64,000 nt of DNA, taken from contig CAWETK010000016.1 in NCBI GenBank assembly GCA_963811905.1, positions 101,628-165,627 of the forward strand. Direction: 5' to 3'. This document shows positions 18,653 to 29,100 of the stretch, one piece after another; positions within the stretch are counted from its first letter, which is position 1; every line of letters starts with the position of its first letter. The stretch is from DATFVA01 sp963811905 (GTDB lineage: Bacteria > Bacteroidota > Ignavibacteria > Ignavibacteriales > Ignavibacteriaceae). The position numbers and the translations under genes were made by a program. The notes under the pieces are model-generated. The model did not search any database, had not been told where the DNA came from, and worked only from the letters and a program-made list of their open reading frames with translations.

Positions 18653-19031
18653 ATATATCTTCGGCGGCGCCATCATTGTTCTGTTCCTCGGTCTGATGGG
18701 CTACCTGTTCACACAGAGTAATATTAAGTATGAAAGCAATTTCAGTAATGTTATGAACACGGATAAAACCGTTAAAGCCACCGGGAGCTGGGTTAAGGAT
18801 AAAAATTACCAGATAGATAAATCGAACAGAACCTTCAGCTTTTATATGGCTGATGAGAACGGCAACCAGATGAAGGTTGTCTACGACGGAACAATTCCCA
18901 ATAACTTCGAAACAGCCAAAAGCGTCGTTGTAACAGGACAGTATAAAGATGGATATTTTCACGCAAGGGATATATTGACTAAATGTCCGAGCAAATATGA
19001 AGGTGATAAGGCTAAAACCTCCGGTTTATAA
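18642..19031 (+). CDS. ccmE: Heme chaperone CcmE, CxxxY variant
   Basis: 129 residues: N-terminal anchor (about 6-23), then the OB-fold beta-barrel (VKATGSWVKD, VVYDGTIPNNFE, VVVTGQYKDGYFHARDIL). The heme-binding site reads LTKCPSKYEG: Cys115 and Tyr119 replace the usual HxxxY. Cysteine-type CcmE proteins are known from archaea and some deltaproteobacteria and Gram-positives, in systems often lacking CcmH. It is preceded by ccmD and followed by ccmF; no ccmG or ccmH is in this cluster. Confidence 0.93.
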   Translation: MKNKYIFGGAIIVLFLGLMGYLFTQSNIKYESNFSNVMNTDKTVKATGSWVKDKNYQIDKSNRTFSFYMADENGNQMKVVYDGTIPNNFETAKSVVVTGQYKDGYFHARDILTKCPSKYEGDKAKTSGL

Positions 19032-19089
19032 GTCCGCAGAAGCTTAGAAACAGTATTTATATTTTAATTAAGATATCACTGAGGTAGAA

Positions 19090-21495
19090 ATGGCAGGAAG
19101 TATTGTACTATCGGTCGCTTTAGCGTTCAGCTTGATTGCAATGACAATGTATTTTCTTTCCTATAAGGGATATAAGAATACATTAAACTACGGAAGAATA
19201 GCTTACCATGGTATGGCAGTGCTTGTTATTGTTGCCGCCACAATATTATGGTATGTTATACTCACCCATCAGTACCAGTATCATTACGTATATAGTTATA
19301 GTCAGAACAGTCTGAAAACCGGCTTTCTGATAGCCTCATTCTGGGGGGGCCAGGAGGGCAGCTTTATGCTGTGGCTTCTGCTTACTTCAATTGTGGGAAT
19401 ATTTCTGCAGTCATATACATCTAAAAGAGGCGACCTTGAACTCAGGGTTATGACGATTTTTACTCTGGCAACCACTTTCCTGCTAATTATGGTTTCACCC
19501 TTATTCAAAAATCCTTTTGCCTATATCTGGACGGAACCGATATTTATCCCGGTTAAAAGTATAAGCGCAGGTTTCCTTAATCTTCCCTGGATGCAGTCAT
19601 TTGTTTTCAGCGACGGATCCAGCGGACAATCCTTTATTAAGATGAGCACCGACCTGTATGCAAAACTTTCTGCAGCGGGAATATCTGTTAACCAGTTTAT
19701 TGCAGATGGAAAAGGATTGAACCCTCAGCTGCTTAATTTCTGGATGCAGATACATCCGCCTATTTTGTTTACAGGATTTTCAATGTCTACTGTTCCTTTT
19801 TCCTTTGCAGTTGCTGCAATGATGAAAAATGATTACAAGGACTGGGTGCGTCAGTCATTTCCATGGGTGCTTGCGGGTGCCGGCATCCTGGGTTTAGGAA
19901 TTATGCTTGGCGGTTACTGGGCTTATGAAATGCTCGGCTGGGGCGGCTACTGGGCATGGGATCCCGTAGAAAACTCAAGTCTTATCCCGTGGCTTGTTGG
20001 CGTGGCTTCCGTTCATACTCTGCTTGTTCAAAGGAAAACCCAGGGAAAAGGAGGGATCGGCAAGTATGCCAAAACGAACCTTATCCTTTGCATAATGACT
20101 TATATACTTGTGCTTTACAGTACCTTTTTAACAAGAAGCGGTGTGCTTGGAGATGCTTCTGTACATTCGTTTGTTGATCCCGGAATGCTTGTTTATCTTT
20201 TCCTGGTTATTTTTATCGGAACTTTCCTCGTTCTTGGTTTCGGGATGCTTATTTACAGGTGGAAATCTCTGAATGAAGCTGTTGCCTCAGACGAAAATTT
20301 ACTATCAAGAGACCTCGCACTGTTTACAGCCGCAATAGTTCTTACAGCCTCAGCAATAATAGTATTTGTAGGTACTTCTGCTCCATTAATAGGTCAGTCA
20401 CAGGATAAATCATTCTATAACCAACTGAACCTGCCGATTGCAATTATTATCGGCCTGTTAAACGGACTCAGCCTGCTTTTGAAATGGAAACAGACAAACG
20501 GACAGGATCTTCTGAGGAAATCAATTCCTGCTTTGACTATTTCTTTCCTGTTCACTCTATCCCTTGTAATTTTCGGCGGGATGCGCGAAATCATGTATAT
20601 CCTTCTGGCCTTCTCAGCATCATTTACTATCGTTGTAAATGTCGATATAGCAATTAAAATTATACGCGGAAATATGAAAATGCTGGGAGCTTATGTTGCC
20701 CACATAGGAATAGCTCTTTTCATTCTTGGAGTAATCGGTTCAAATGCCTACAGCCAGGAGACGGATATCGACCTGATCAAAAATCAGCCTCAGGAGGCAT
20801 TCGGATACAAACTGACTTTCACAGGCTATCACCCCGTTGAAAACAATTCAAAATATGCATTCAATATCCAGGTTGAAAAAGGAGAGAAGAAATATACCGT
20901 TTCACCTGTAATGTATATAAGCGATTTTAATAACGGGCTGATGAGAGAACCTGCAATCCTCAACATGCTGACGAAAGATATATATGTCTCCCCGCTTGGT
21001 TATGATGATCAGTCGCAGGACCAGGCAGCCGAAGGACTGGATGTTAAGCTGAATGTCGGGCAGAAAACAAATGCTGAAGGTGCACAGATTGAGTACACTG
21101 AATTTGTGAAGCCGGATATGAGTGTAATGATGAGCGGCGGCGATTTTAAGATGGGGACTAACCTTACTGTGACTAAGGACGGTAAAACCTATAATGTTGA
21201 ACCGGTTCTGAAAAAAACGGGAAGGGACTTCATATATGTCCCGGTTGAGATCGCGGAAGCTAATATCAAAATTCAATTGAAGAAGATTGATCCTGCCTCC
21301 CAGACGGCAGATTTTATTGTAGGGAAAATTAAAGGTGAAACAACCGCAAATAAGACTCCTAAAGAAGTTCTTACTGTTGCCGCAAGTATAAAGCCTTTTA
21401 TCAGCCTTGTCTGGAGCGGTATCCTGATAATGGTGGCCGGTTTCTTTGTAGCTGTTTCCAGAAGATTAAGAGAATCGCTTATAAAGAGCAGCTAA
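19090..21495 (+). CDS. ccmF: Cytochrome c heme lyase subunit CcmF
   Basis: 801 residues, multi-pass membrane protein. The WWD heme-handling motif is GGYWAWDPVENSSLIPW, preceded by WMQIHPPILFTGFS, and SFWGGQEGSFMLWLL near residue 80 is a second CcmF landmark. A periplasmic domain of about 190 residues sits near the C-terminus before the last helix (SLVWSGILIMVAGFFVAV). It attaches heme to apocytochrome c. A strong terminator closes the operon. Confidence 0.96.
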   Translation: MAGSIVLSVALAFSLIAMTMYFLSYKGYKNTLNYGRIAYHGMAVLVIVAATILWYVILTHQYQYHYVYSYSQNSLKTGFLIASFWGGQEGSFMLWLLLTSIVGIFLQSYTSKRGDLELRVMTIFTLATTFLLIMVSPLFKNPFAYIWTEPIFIPVKSISAGFLNLPWMQSFVFSDGSSGQSFIKMSTDLYAKLSAAGISVNQFIADGKGLNPQLLNFWMQIHPPILFTGFSMSTVPFSFAVAAMMKNDYKDWVRQSFPWVLAGAGILGLGIMLGGYWAYEMLGWGGYWAWDPVENSSLIPWLVGVASVHTLLVQRKTQGKGGIGKYAKTNLILCIMTYILVLYSTFLTRSGVLGDASVHSFVDPGMLVYLFLVIFIGTFLVLGFGMLIYRWKSLNEAVASDENLLSRDLALFTAAIVLTASAIIVFVGTSAPLIGQSQDKSFYNQLNLPIAIIIGLLNGLSLLLKWKQTNGQDLLRKSIPALTISFLFTLSLVIFGGMREIMYILLAFSASFTIVVNVDIAIKIIRGNMKMLGAYVAHIGIALFILGVIGSNAYSQETDIDLIKNQPQEAFGYKLTFTGYHPVENNSKYAFNIQVEKGEKKYTVSPVMYISDFNNGLMREPAILNMLTKDIYVSPLGYDDQSQDQAAEGLDVKLNVGQKTNAEGAQIEYTEFVKPDMSVMMSGGDFKMGTNLTVTKDGKTYNVEPVLKKTGRDFIYVPVEIAEANIKIQLKKIDPASQTADFIVGKIKGETTANKTPKEVLTVAASIKPFISLVWSGILIMVAGFFVAVSRRLRESLIKSS

Positions 21496-21522
21496 ATTAA
21501 AAGTTAATAACATTTTTTCTGA

Positions 21523-21550
21523 ATGCCCGGTAAAGTCGGGCATTTTTTTT
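21523..21550 (+). terminator. Rho-independent terminator of the ccm operon
   Basis: Perfect arms ATGCCCG and CGGGCAT around a seven-base loop, followed by eight T residues. Confidence 0.93.
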
Positions 21551-21589
21551 AACTTTACCCTGATAGTGAACAAAAACTCCGGTGGTAAT

Positions 21590-23764
21590 ATGAAACCAAT
21601 TCATTCCAGATATATCCTTCAGACTTTAATCCTCATTTCATTATTGTCTCTTGCATTCACTTCTTTTATTCCCGATGAGGGGATGTACCCGCTGACAGAA
21701 ATAAAGGACCTCGATTTAAAGGATGCAGGATTAAAAATTCCTGTTACGGATGTTTACAACCCCGATGGCGTCAGCCTGGTTGACGCCCTCGTGAATATCG
21801 GAGGCTGCACCGGTTCATTTATTTCCCCGGAAGGATTAATAATCACCAATCATCATTGTGCATTCGGTGCGGTGCAGAGAGCGAGCACAGTTGAAAACAA
21901 TTACCTTGAGAAAGGATTTCTTGCTGAAACACACAGCAGGGAAATTCCTGCCAGCGGCATCACCTGCAAAATCACGCAGTCATACGAGGATGTCAGTGCT
22001 GAAGTATTGAAAGCCGCTAATGCAGTCAGTGATATCTCCTTACGCGAGAAAGCCATTGAAAATAAAATAAAAGAAATAGAAAAAAGGGAGGAAGAAAAAT
22101 ATCCGGCACTTGAAGCCCGGGTATCGGAGATGTTTGCGGGGGAATCCTATATTCTTATTCGCTATAAACTGATTAAAGATGTGCGTCTCGTTTACGTTCC
22201 TCCCAGGGCGATTGGTGAGTTTGGAGGTGAATCAGATAACTGGATATGGCCGCGCCATAACGGCGACTTTTCTTTTATGCGCGCTTACGTTGCCCCTGAT
22301 GGTTCTGCCGCAGAATATTCAGAGAAAAATATTCCCTATCATCCGAAAAAGTTCATACAGGTTAATCCCAATGGTGCGGATGCAGGTGACTTTGTTTTTA
22401 TACTGGGTTACCCGGCAAAAACATACAAACATCAGCCTTCACAATTCCTTCAATACCAGTATGAATACCAGCTCCCGTACATTCAGGAACTTTATTCATG
22501 GCTGATAAATTTATTTGAAGAGAGAGGCAAAAATAATCCTGAGGCTGCCCTGGAATATGCATCAAAGATAAAAGGGCTGGCCAACACTGAAAAAAATTAC
22601 AGGGGAAAGCTTTTAGGAATAAAGCGGCTGAACCTTATAAAGAAAAAACGCAGTGAAGAAAAACAACTGCAGGAGTTTATAGATTCCAGTCCCGGATTGA
22701 AAGAAAAATACGGCAGCGTATTGAGCAGTATTGATTCTGTTTACAGCGGAGTATTTAAGGATGGTGTCCTCCCTTTATTTCTCAGCCAGTTAAAAAGACA
22801 GATAGATTTGTATAAGCTTGGCACTATATTCATAGATTATAAAGAATCGCAGCAGAAGCTGAAATCAGAAAAAAAAGAAAAATATAAAGAAGAAGATTTT
22901 TCTAAACTAAAAAAGCAGCTCGATGCTGTTTATTCGGATTATCATCCTGAATCCGATAAAAAAATAATGAAGAAAATGCTGACAGACGGAATACAGCATT
23001 CAGAGGTTTCTGATCTTCCGCCGCTTATGGTATTTGCGAGGAGTATGAGTCCTGGAAACAGAATAAACAGTTTCGTGGAGTACATTTACGACAGCACCTT
23101 TTTAGATAATGAAGACAGGTATTTTTCACTCCTTCAAAACGAAAAGATCGATCTGGCACGAATAAATGATCCATACCTTTCTTTTGTAATGCAGATGGAA
23201 GATATCAGGGAGAATTATGAGAAAAGGAATGAAGAAAGGGAAGGGGAACTTAACCTGCTCCTTTCACAGCTTATGGATGCAAAAAAGCTGTGGCTTAAAA
23301 AATCATTTGTGCCGGATGCAAACCGGACATTGAGATTAACATACGGATATATTAAAGGGTACTCTCCATCAGATGCAGTATATTATGAGCCGGTAACGAC
23401 ATTAAAAGGAGTGATTGAAAAAGAAAAGGAAACTGGCGAATACAGAGTTCCGGAAAAAATAAAAGAATTATATAAGCAGAAGGATTTCGGCAGGTTTGCA
23501 GATAATAAATATAATGATGTACCTGTCGCCTTATTATACAATACAGATACAAGCGGTGGAAACAGCGGCAGTCCTGTTTTGGATGCATACGGAAAACTGA
23601 TTGGTGTAAACTTTGACAGAGCATTCGAAGCAACTGTAAATGACTACGCCTGGAGCCCTGAATACAGCCGCTCAATTGGTGTTGACATCAGGTATGTACT
23701 CTGGGTCACTGAAAAAGTCGGAGGTGCAGATTTCCTGCTGAAAGAAATGGGAGTTTCACCATAA
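21590..23764 (+). CDS. S46 family dipeptidyl peptidase, DPP11-like
   Basis: 724 residues from the ATG at 21590 (GGTGG upstream); an in-frame GTG at 21566 is possible. Signal peptide then the S46 N-terminus GGCTGSFISPEGLIITNHHC, where the first His of HHC is the catalytic histidine, and the serine site GGNSGSPVLDAYGKLIGVNFD. The residue 18 positions after the catalytic serine is Arg (NFDR), the position equivalent to Arg673 of P. gingivalis DPP11, which favours acidic P1 residues; DPP7 has Gly there. Expected to remove Asp/Glu-containing dipeptides in the periplasm for peptide nutrition. Confidence 0.9.
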   Translation: MKPIHSRYILQTLILISLLSLAFTSFIPDEGMYPLTEIKDLDLKDAGLKIPVTDVYNPDGVSLVDALVNIGGCTGSFISPEGLIITNHHCAFGAVQRASTVENNYLEKGFLAETHSREIPASGITCKITQSYEDVSAEVLKAANAVSDISLREKAIENKIKEIEKREEEKYPALEARVSEMFAGESYILIRYKLIKDVRLVYVPPRAIGEFGGESDNWIWPRHNGDFSFMRAYVAPDGSAAEYSEKNIPYHPKKFIQVNPNGADAGDFVFILGYPAKTYKHQPSQFLQYQYEYQLPYIQELYSWLINLFEERGKNNPEAALEYASKIKGLANTEKNYRGKLLGIKRLNLIKKKRSEEKQLQEFIDSSPGLKEKYGSVLSSIDSVYSGVFKDGVLPLFLSQLKRQIDLYKLGTIFIDYKESQQKLKSEKKEKYKEEDFSKLKKQLDAVYSDYHPESDKKIMKKMLTDGIQHSEVSDLPPLMVFARSMSPGNRINSFVEYIYDSTFLDNEDRYFSLLQNEKIDLARINDPYLSFVMQMEDIRENYEKRNEEREGELNLLLSQLMDAKKLWLKKSFVPDANRTLRLTYGYIKGYSPSDAVYYEPVTTLKGVIEKEKETGEYRVPEKIKELYKQKDFGRFADNKYNDVPVALLYNTDTSGGNSGSPVLDAYGKLIGVNFDRAFEATVNDYAWSPEYSRSIGVDIRYVLWVTEKVGGADFLLKEMGVSP

Positions 23765-23837
23765 GGATCAAACTATTCCTTAATCACCTGCATATTTATG
23801 CAGTTTAAAGTTTATTCTTTAATATTTACTATTAGTT

Positions 23838-24467
23838 ATGATCAGAATTGGAATTGTAGAAGATGATAATATAATCCGCCAGGGTATTCAAAAATATTTG
23901 AATTCCCAGGAGAATTTTATATGCGATGCTGCTGAAGACAGTTTTGAGAAATTTCTTCCTTTACTCGTGAAAAATGGTCCGGTTGATATCGCTCTGGTAG
24001 ATATTGGTCTCCCCGGTATTTCCGGAATAAACGGAATCAAAATATTACGTAAGGAATATCCTGATATTAACATAATTATGCTTACAGTTTATAATGATCC
24101 TTCAAGGATATTCAGCTCGCTGTGTGCAGGAGCTTCTGGTTACCTGTTAAAAAACACTCCGCTGGAGGAGATAAAAAAATCGATTGAGATACTTGACAGC
24201 GGCGGCTCCCCGATGTCGCCTGAGATAGCAAGAAAAGTAATTGAATATTTTAATCCGGATAAATCTGAGGGATATAAATCCGGTTTAACCAAAAAAGAAA
24301 ATGAAATTGTTAATGCTCTTGTTGACGGATTAAGCTATAAACTGATTGCGGATAAATTGGAAATATCCATTGATACTGTAAGATTTCATATCAGAAATAT
24401 ATACCGCAAACTTCATGTTAATTCCAAAGCTGAAGTAATCAGCAAATCCTTAAAAGGAGAAATATAG
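23838..24467 (+). CDS. NarL/FixJ (LuxR-type) response regulator
   Basis: 209 residues. Receiver domain 1-120 has the complete set of active residues: acidic pair in VEDD, phosphorylation site D55 (ALVDIGLPG), switch T83 (IIMLTVY) and K105. C-terminal LuxR helix-turn-helix is GLTKKENEIVNALVDGLSYK and DTVRFHIRNIYRKLHV. No kinase gene is adjacent. This regulator is canonical, in contrast with the two atypical ones at 35 and 37.4 kb. Confidence 0.93.
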   Translation: MIRIGIVEDDNIIRQGIQKYLNSQENFICDAAEDSFEKFLPLLVKNGPVDIALVDIGLPGISGINGIKILRKEYPDINIIMLTVYNDPSRIFSSLCAGASGYLLKNTPLEEIKKSIEILDSGGSPMSPEIARKVIEYFNPDKSEGYKSGLTKKENEIVNALVDGLSYKLIADKLEISIDTVRFHIRNIYRKLHVNSKAEVISKSLKGEI

Positions 24468-24581
24468 ATTCTGCCGGCGGTTTAACGATACAGCGTTTCG
24501 CTTCACATCGTTCACTATGTAGAGCCTGATTTATCCCGCTCAGAACCCCAGGCTCCATTCTCCGGTCTTCTATTCCGTGAC

Positions 24582-24594
24582 TGACATTTTGTCA
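24582..24594. promoter_or_regulatory. Palindromic operator-like site, copy 1
   Basis: TGACATTTTGTCA, near-perfect inverted repeat with TGACA/TGTCA arms. An identical copy lies 138 bases further on, which makes chance unlikely. Confidence 0.5.
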
Positions 24595-24719
24595 AATGTA
24601 AATTTTTTCCACAGCTGAAAATTGCGTATTTTCGCTGTTTTTGAGGTGTCTCATTTTGAGTTCTAATACTGCATAAATACTGCATTACTACTACACAAAT
24701 ACTGGATAACAAGCAGGCA

Positions 24720-24732
24720 TGACATTTTGTCA
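24720..24732. promoter_or_regulatory. Palindromic operator-like site, copy 2
   Basis: Second exact copy of TGACATTTTGTCA, 262 bases before the LamG gene start. Likely a dimeric regulator site; the regulator is unknown. Confidence 0.5.
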
Positions 24733-24993
24733 GTCTGATGAATTATTCTACACCTTTTCTGACTGATCTGCAGTCTAAAATAGACCCCATTTCAAAGAGA
24801 GTTATTTATCAAATTTATCAAAAATTCCTTTACCACATAGTTCTGATCTGAGATCGTTTCTAAGCTAAAACTTCTCAAATCTCTTTCAATCTTCTTCCAT
24901 CATTCCCACATCTTTATGCAGTTTTCTGAATCAATGAAATTTCATATCATTGATATAACCCCAATACTAATATCGAATTAAACGAGGTAAGAT

Positions 24994-25992
24994 ATGAAAC
25001 GTATTATGACGGCTGTAGCCATAATCTTGCTTTTATCCGGTTGTCTCTTCGCCCAGCATGGCAGTGCACTCTTTTTCAATGGCGTGGATAACAATGTAGA
25101 TTTCGGAAATGCAGCTGCTTTTGATATTGACTCAGCGGTTACTTATGAGGCATGGATCAGACCCGATTCAGATCAGTCGGGATTTATTTTAAATAAGTGG
25201 GTGAGTGGTTTCGAGGATAAGATGCTGCACTATTCATCAGGGCGTGTATACTTTTATTTGTTCAACACGTTTGCCCAGGCTTCGCTTGGCACTTCATCTT
25301 TAATACCTCTCCATGAGTTTACTCATATTGCCGCAACTTATAATGGCATCAATGCAAAAATATATGTTAACGGCATACTTGATACTATGAAAACTGTAAG
25401 CAGTGGGGCCAGAAATAACTCAGGTATTCTTTATGCAGGTTTCAATCCGGACCGGTTTGATTTTGTAGCCCCTTTTATGGGGATTATTGATGAAGTCCGC
25501 ATCTGGAATATTGCACTGTCAGACTCAGAAATCCAGACTACTATGAATCAGACTTTGAGTGGAAATGAGCCGGGATTAGCCGGATGCTGGGATTTTGATG
25601 AAGGGATGGGAACTACCACAGCTGATAAAACAGTAAATGGCAATGACGGAACTATAAACGGTGCAACGTGGGTTAATCCATTAAAAAATATTGATGAAAT
25701 CAATCCTGTGCCGTCATTCAGTATTTTGCAGAATTATCCCAATCCCTTTAATCCATCCACAACAATAACTTATAATCTTCCTTTTGAAGCCAGTGTGGAA
25801 ATATCAGTTTTTAACACCATTGGTCAAAAAGTTAAAGAACTGATCAATGGCAGTGAAGCTGCCGGTGAACATACCTTAATTTTTAATGCGGGCAATCTTG
25901 CATCAGGGATTTACATTTATCAGATAACGGCGGAATCATTCAATGGCAGTGCTGATTTCAGAACATCAAAAAAAATGATGCTTCTGCGATAA
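24994..25992 (+). CDS. Secreted LamG-domain protein with T9SS sorting domain
   Basis: 332 residues. Signal peptide MKRIMTAVAIILLLSGCLFAQ; then a concanavalin-like LamG domain (about 25-220) seen in VDFGNAAAFDIDSAVTYEAW, HIAATYNGINAKIYVNG, and IIDEVRIWNIALSDSEIQ. The C-terminal T9SS domain begins with QNYPNPFNPSTTITYNLP and ends in SGIYIYQIT. It should be secreted through the T9SS; LamG domains bind sugars or proteins. Ligand unknown. Confidence 0.88.
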   Translation: MKRIMTAVAIILLLSGCLFAQHGSALFFNGVDNNVDFGNAAAFDIDSAVTYEAWIRPDSDQSGFILNKWVSGFEDKMLHYSSGRVYFYLFNTFAQASLGTSSLIPLHEFTHIAATYNGINAKIYVNGILDTMKTVSSGARNNSGILYAGFNPDRFDFVAPFMGIIDEVRIWNIALSDSEIQTTMNQTLSGNEPGLAGCWDFDEGMGTTTADKTVNGNDGTINGATWVNPLKNIDEINPVPSFSILQNYPNPFNPSTTITYNLPFEASVEISVFNTIGQKVKELINGSEAAGEHTLIFNAGNLASGIYIYQITAESFNGSADFRTSKKMMLLR

Positions 25993-26160
25993 AATAATCA
26001 ACAGTTTATAACCAAGTACCGTTTGATATTTTTGCTATGTTACTTCTATTTTCAGGATCCGGGTTACTGTTTTTTAGCTGAAGTTTTTTAGCATTATTTC
26101 AGATGTTATCCGCTTTATTAAATATCTCAATGTTTTCTTTTAATTCTGATCATTTAGCCC

Positions 26161-29100
26161 TCAGAACCTCAATTTCACTTCTGCATTATGTTCCTGCCGG
26201 TCATCAACAAGGGAAATCATTTTACCAGTCTTCTGATCTCCATCGACGGTTATTCTCAAATCAGTATCAATATCATGCGTCTGGTAAAAAGTAATGCGGT
26301 AAATCGTATCCCGGTACCTGTAATTTACTTTATAGGTTTCCCATTCAGCGGGAATACAGGGTTCAATATAAAGTTTGTCCGCTTCAAGTCTTATCCCCAG
26401 CAGTGATTCTACAATAAGACGGTACAGCCATCCTGCCGACCCGGTGTACCAGGTCCATCCTCCGCGGCCCGTATGGGGCTTTACTGCATAAACATCGGCT
26501 GCAACGACGTATGGTTCGACTTTGTATACTGCAATTTCCTCAGGACCCGAAGAATGATTCAGAGGGAGAATAATCTGCAGCAGTTCCCATGCACGTTTGT
26601 TATCACCCAACGCCGCATAAGCCATAGCTGCCCAGATCGCAGCATGTGTGTATTGCCCTCCGTTCTCTCTTACACCTGGAACATAGCCTTTTATGTATCC
26701 CGGGTTTAAATCTGATTTATCGAATGGAGGATCCAGAAGCTGAATTAGTTTATTATCGCGGTGGACAAGGTATTTATCCAATGCGTCCATAGCCTTGCGC
26801 TGCCGGACTTTATCACCGGCACCTGAAAGCACTGACCAGCTTTGCGCTATTGAATCAATCCTGCATTCTGTGTTAACAGCGGATCCAAGCGGTGAACCAT
26901 CATCAAAATAAGCTCTGCGGTACCATTCCCCATCCCATCCGTTTTGCTCTATGTTTTTCTGTAATCCGGAAGCTTCAGCTTTACACCGTTCTGCAAATAG
27001 ATTATCTCCCTGTATTTCTGCAATCTTAGCGAATTGGATCAGCACTTCATAAAGGAAGAATCCTAACCACACACTTTCACCTTTCCCTTTAATGCCGACC
27101 ATATTCATTCCGTCGTTCCAGTCACCGCTTCCCATAAGCGGCAGACCATGATCACCAAAACTTAACCCTCTCTTAATAGAACGGACACAATGCTGATACA
27201 AGCTTCCTGATGCTTCCGCAATTGCCGGGAGGTCATAATTGGAATCGACGTCAGGATTAATTGCATGACCTTCCAGGAAAGTTACGGATTCGTTAAGCAC
27301 ACCTGTGTCGCCTGTACTTTGTACATACCTGCAGACTGCTAAGGGCAGCCAGAGATAATCATCCGAGCAATGGGTCCGTACACCACGACCGGAAGGCGGG
27401 TGCCACCAATGCTGTACATCTCCTTCCAGAAATTGCCGGCTCGCGCAAACCAAAAGGTGCTTTCTTGTCAGGGCCGGCTCAGTATGAATAATCGACATTA
27501 CATCCTGCAGCTGATCCCGGAAACCAAAAGCTCCGCCCGACTGGTAATACCCGCTTCGTGCCCATATACGGCACGCCAGTGTCTGGTACGATAGCCATCC
27601 GTTGGTTAGTATGTCCAGCGCGGCATTGGGTGTTTCTACCTGAACTGCACCCAGCGTTTTATTCCAGTAGTTCCACACTGCTTCCAGTGCCTTGCGTGCT
27701 GCATCCGGGCCCTGGAAACGGCGAAGTAAATTATCTGCATCTTTCTCATCTCTCCCTGCGCCGAATTTGAAAATGATCTCCTGCTCCTGCTCTTCCGCAA
27801 GCTCAAACGAAATTCTTATTACCGCACAGGGATCTAATGCGGCCCCTGTATTTCCGGAAAGAGTACTATTGGTCATGCCTGCAGGATTCTGCAGTGAACC
27901 GTTTCTGCCGATGAATTCAGTGCGGTCACCAGTAAGGCTGCCCGGGGTGCTGTCTGTCTGAAGGAATACAACCCTGTTGGCAAACTCTGAATTGTAAGGG
28001 TTCTGTGCAAATATAGCGGTACCTTCCAGTCCGGTTTTTGTAATAATATGCATCCCTGTCTTTGGACGGAGATCACCAAGAACCAGCTCCGCATAACCCG
28101 TTAATGACAGCCTGCAGGATCTGCCTGATTCATTCTTTACTTTTAGAACTGAGAACTTGATTGACGCATCCGTCGCAGTATATATCCATAGCTCTGAACG
28201 AATGCCATTTTCAGTATGTTCAAAAACGCTGTAGCCGAATCCATGACGGCTGGCGTAGGCGCTGTTTCCCCTGGCCGGTAATGGCGTGGGCGACCAGTAG
28301 TAACCGGTGTCTTCATCACGAATGTAAAAAGCTTCTCCGCTTGCGTCACTTACAGGATCATTGTTCCAGGGAGAAAGCCGGAATTCATGGGCATTCATAC
28401 TCCAGGTGTATGTGGGACCGCTTTCCGATACAATTGTTCCGAAATCCGGATTCGCAATTACATTTACCCACGGAGCAGGTGTAACCTGGTTCGCAGAGGT
28501 TGTAATTATGTATTCACGTCCATCCGGAGTGAAACCGCCCAGCCCGTTAAAGAAGATCAGATCATTGCGTGGCTGAAGGGTATTATCGTTGACTATACGA
28601 TGGCTCCTGACAGCCTTGAAACGTCCCCGCGGTACTTTTTCAAATTTCATTTTGTTGAGCTGCTCATCAAGTGATCCTTTTCGATCGGAGATAATAACAC
28701 GGGCGACGGTCTGGATGAGAATCCGGTCCTCGCTGGAAATCTGGTCAGACTGCCTTACAAAAATTCCGCCGGACTTGTCAACCAGTCCCGCTTCTACTCC
28801 TGCAGTGATCAGCGTTAGAATTTGTTCCTGCAGTAATTGCCTGTAACCGGCCCTGTCTTCGTTCCAGATCACCAGGTCAACTGCTAAACCTTTCAGCCTC
28901 CAGTATGAATGAGCCTGCACAAGCTGCCGGACCAGCCCTATGTTTTCCACGTCTTCAATCTGCAGAAGTACAATCGGCAAATCACCGGAAATGGCATAAC
29001 CCCACAACCCTGATTGTCCCCTGCGGTTTTTGATGATGATCTCCGGATCAGCCCGCAGGAAAGAATTTCCGTAGATGATGGAACTTGCAAGCCGCCGGAA

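Larger units (their letters stand above)
24468..24993. other. Long intergenic region upstream of LamG protein gene
   Basis: 526 bases without a convincing gene. It contains two identical 13-bp palindromes (annotated separately) and, near the end, ATGAAATTTCAT with TATCATTGATATAA, a possible promoter/operator before the LamG gene. The gene start has AACGAGGTAAGAT upstream. Confidence 0.6.
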
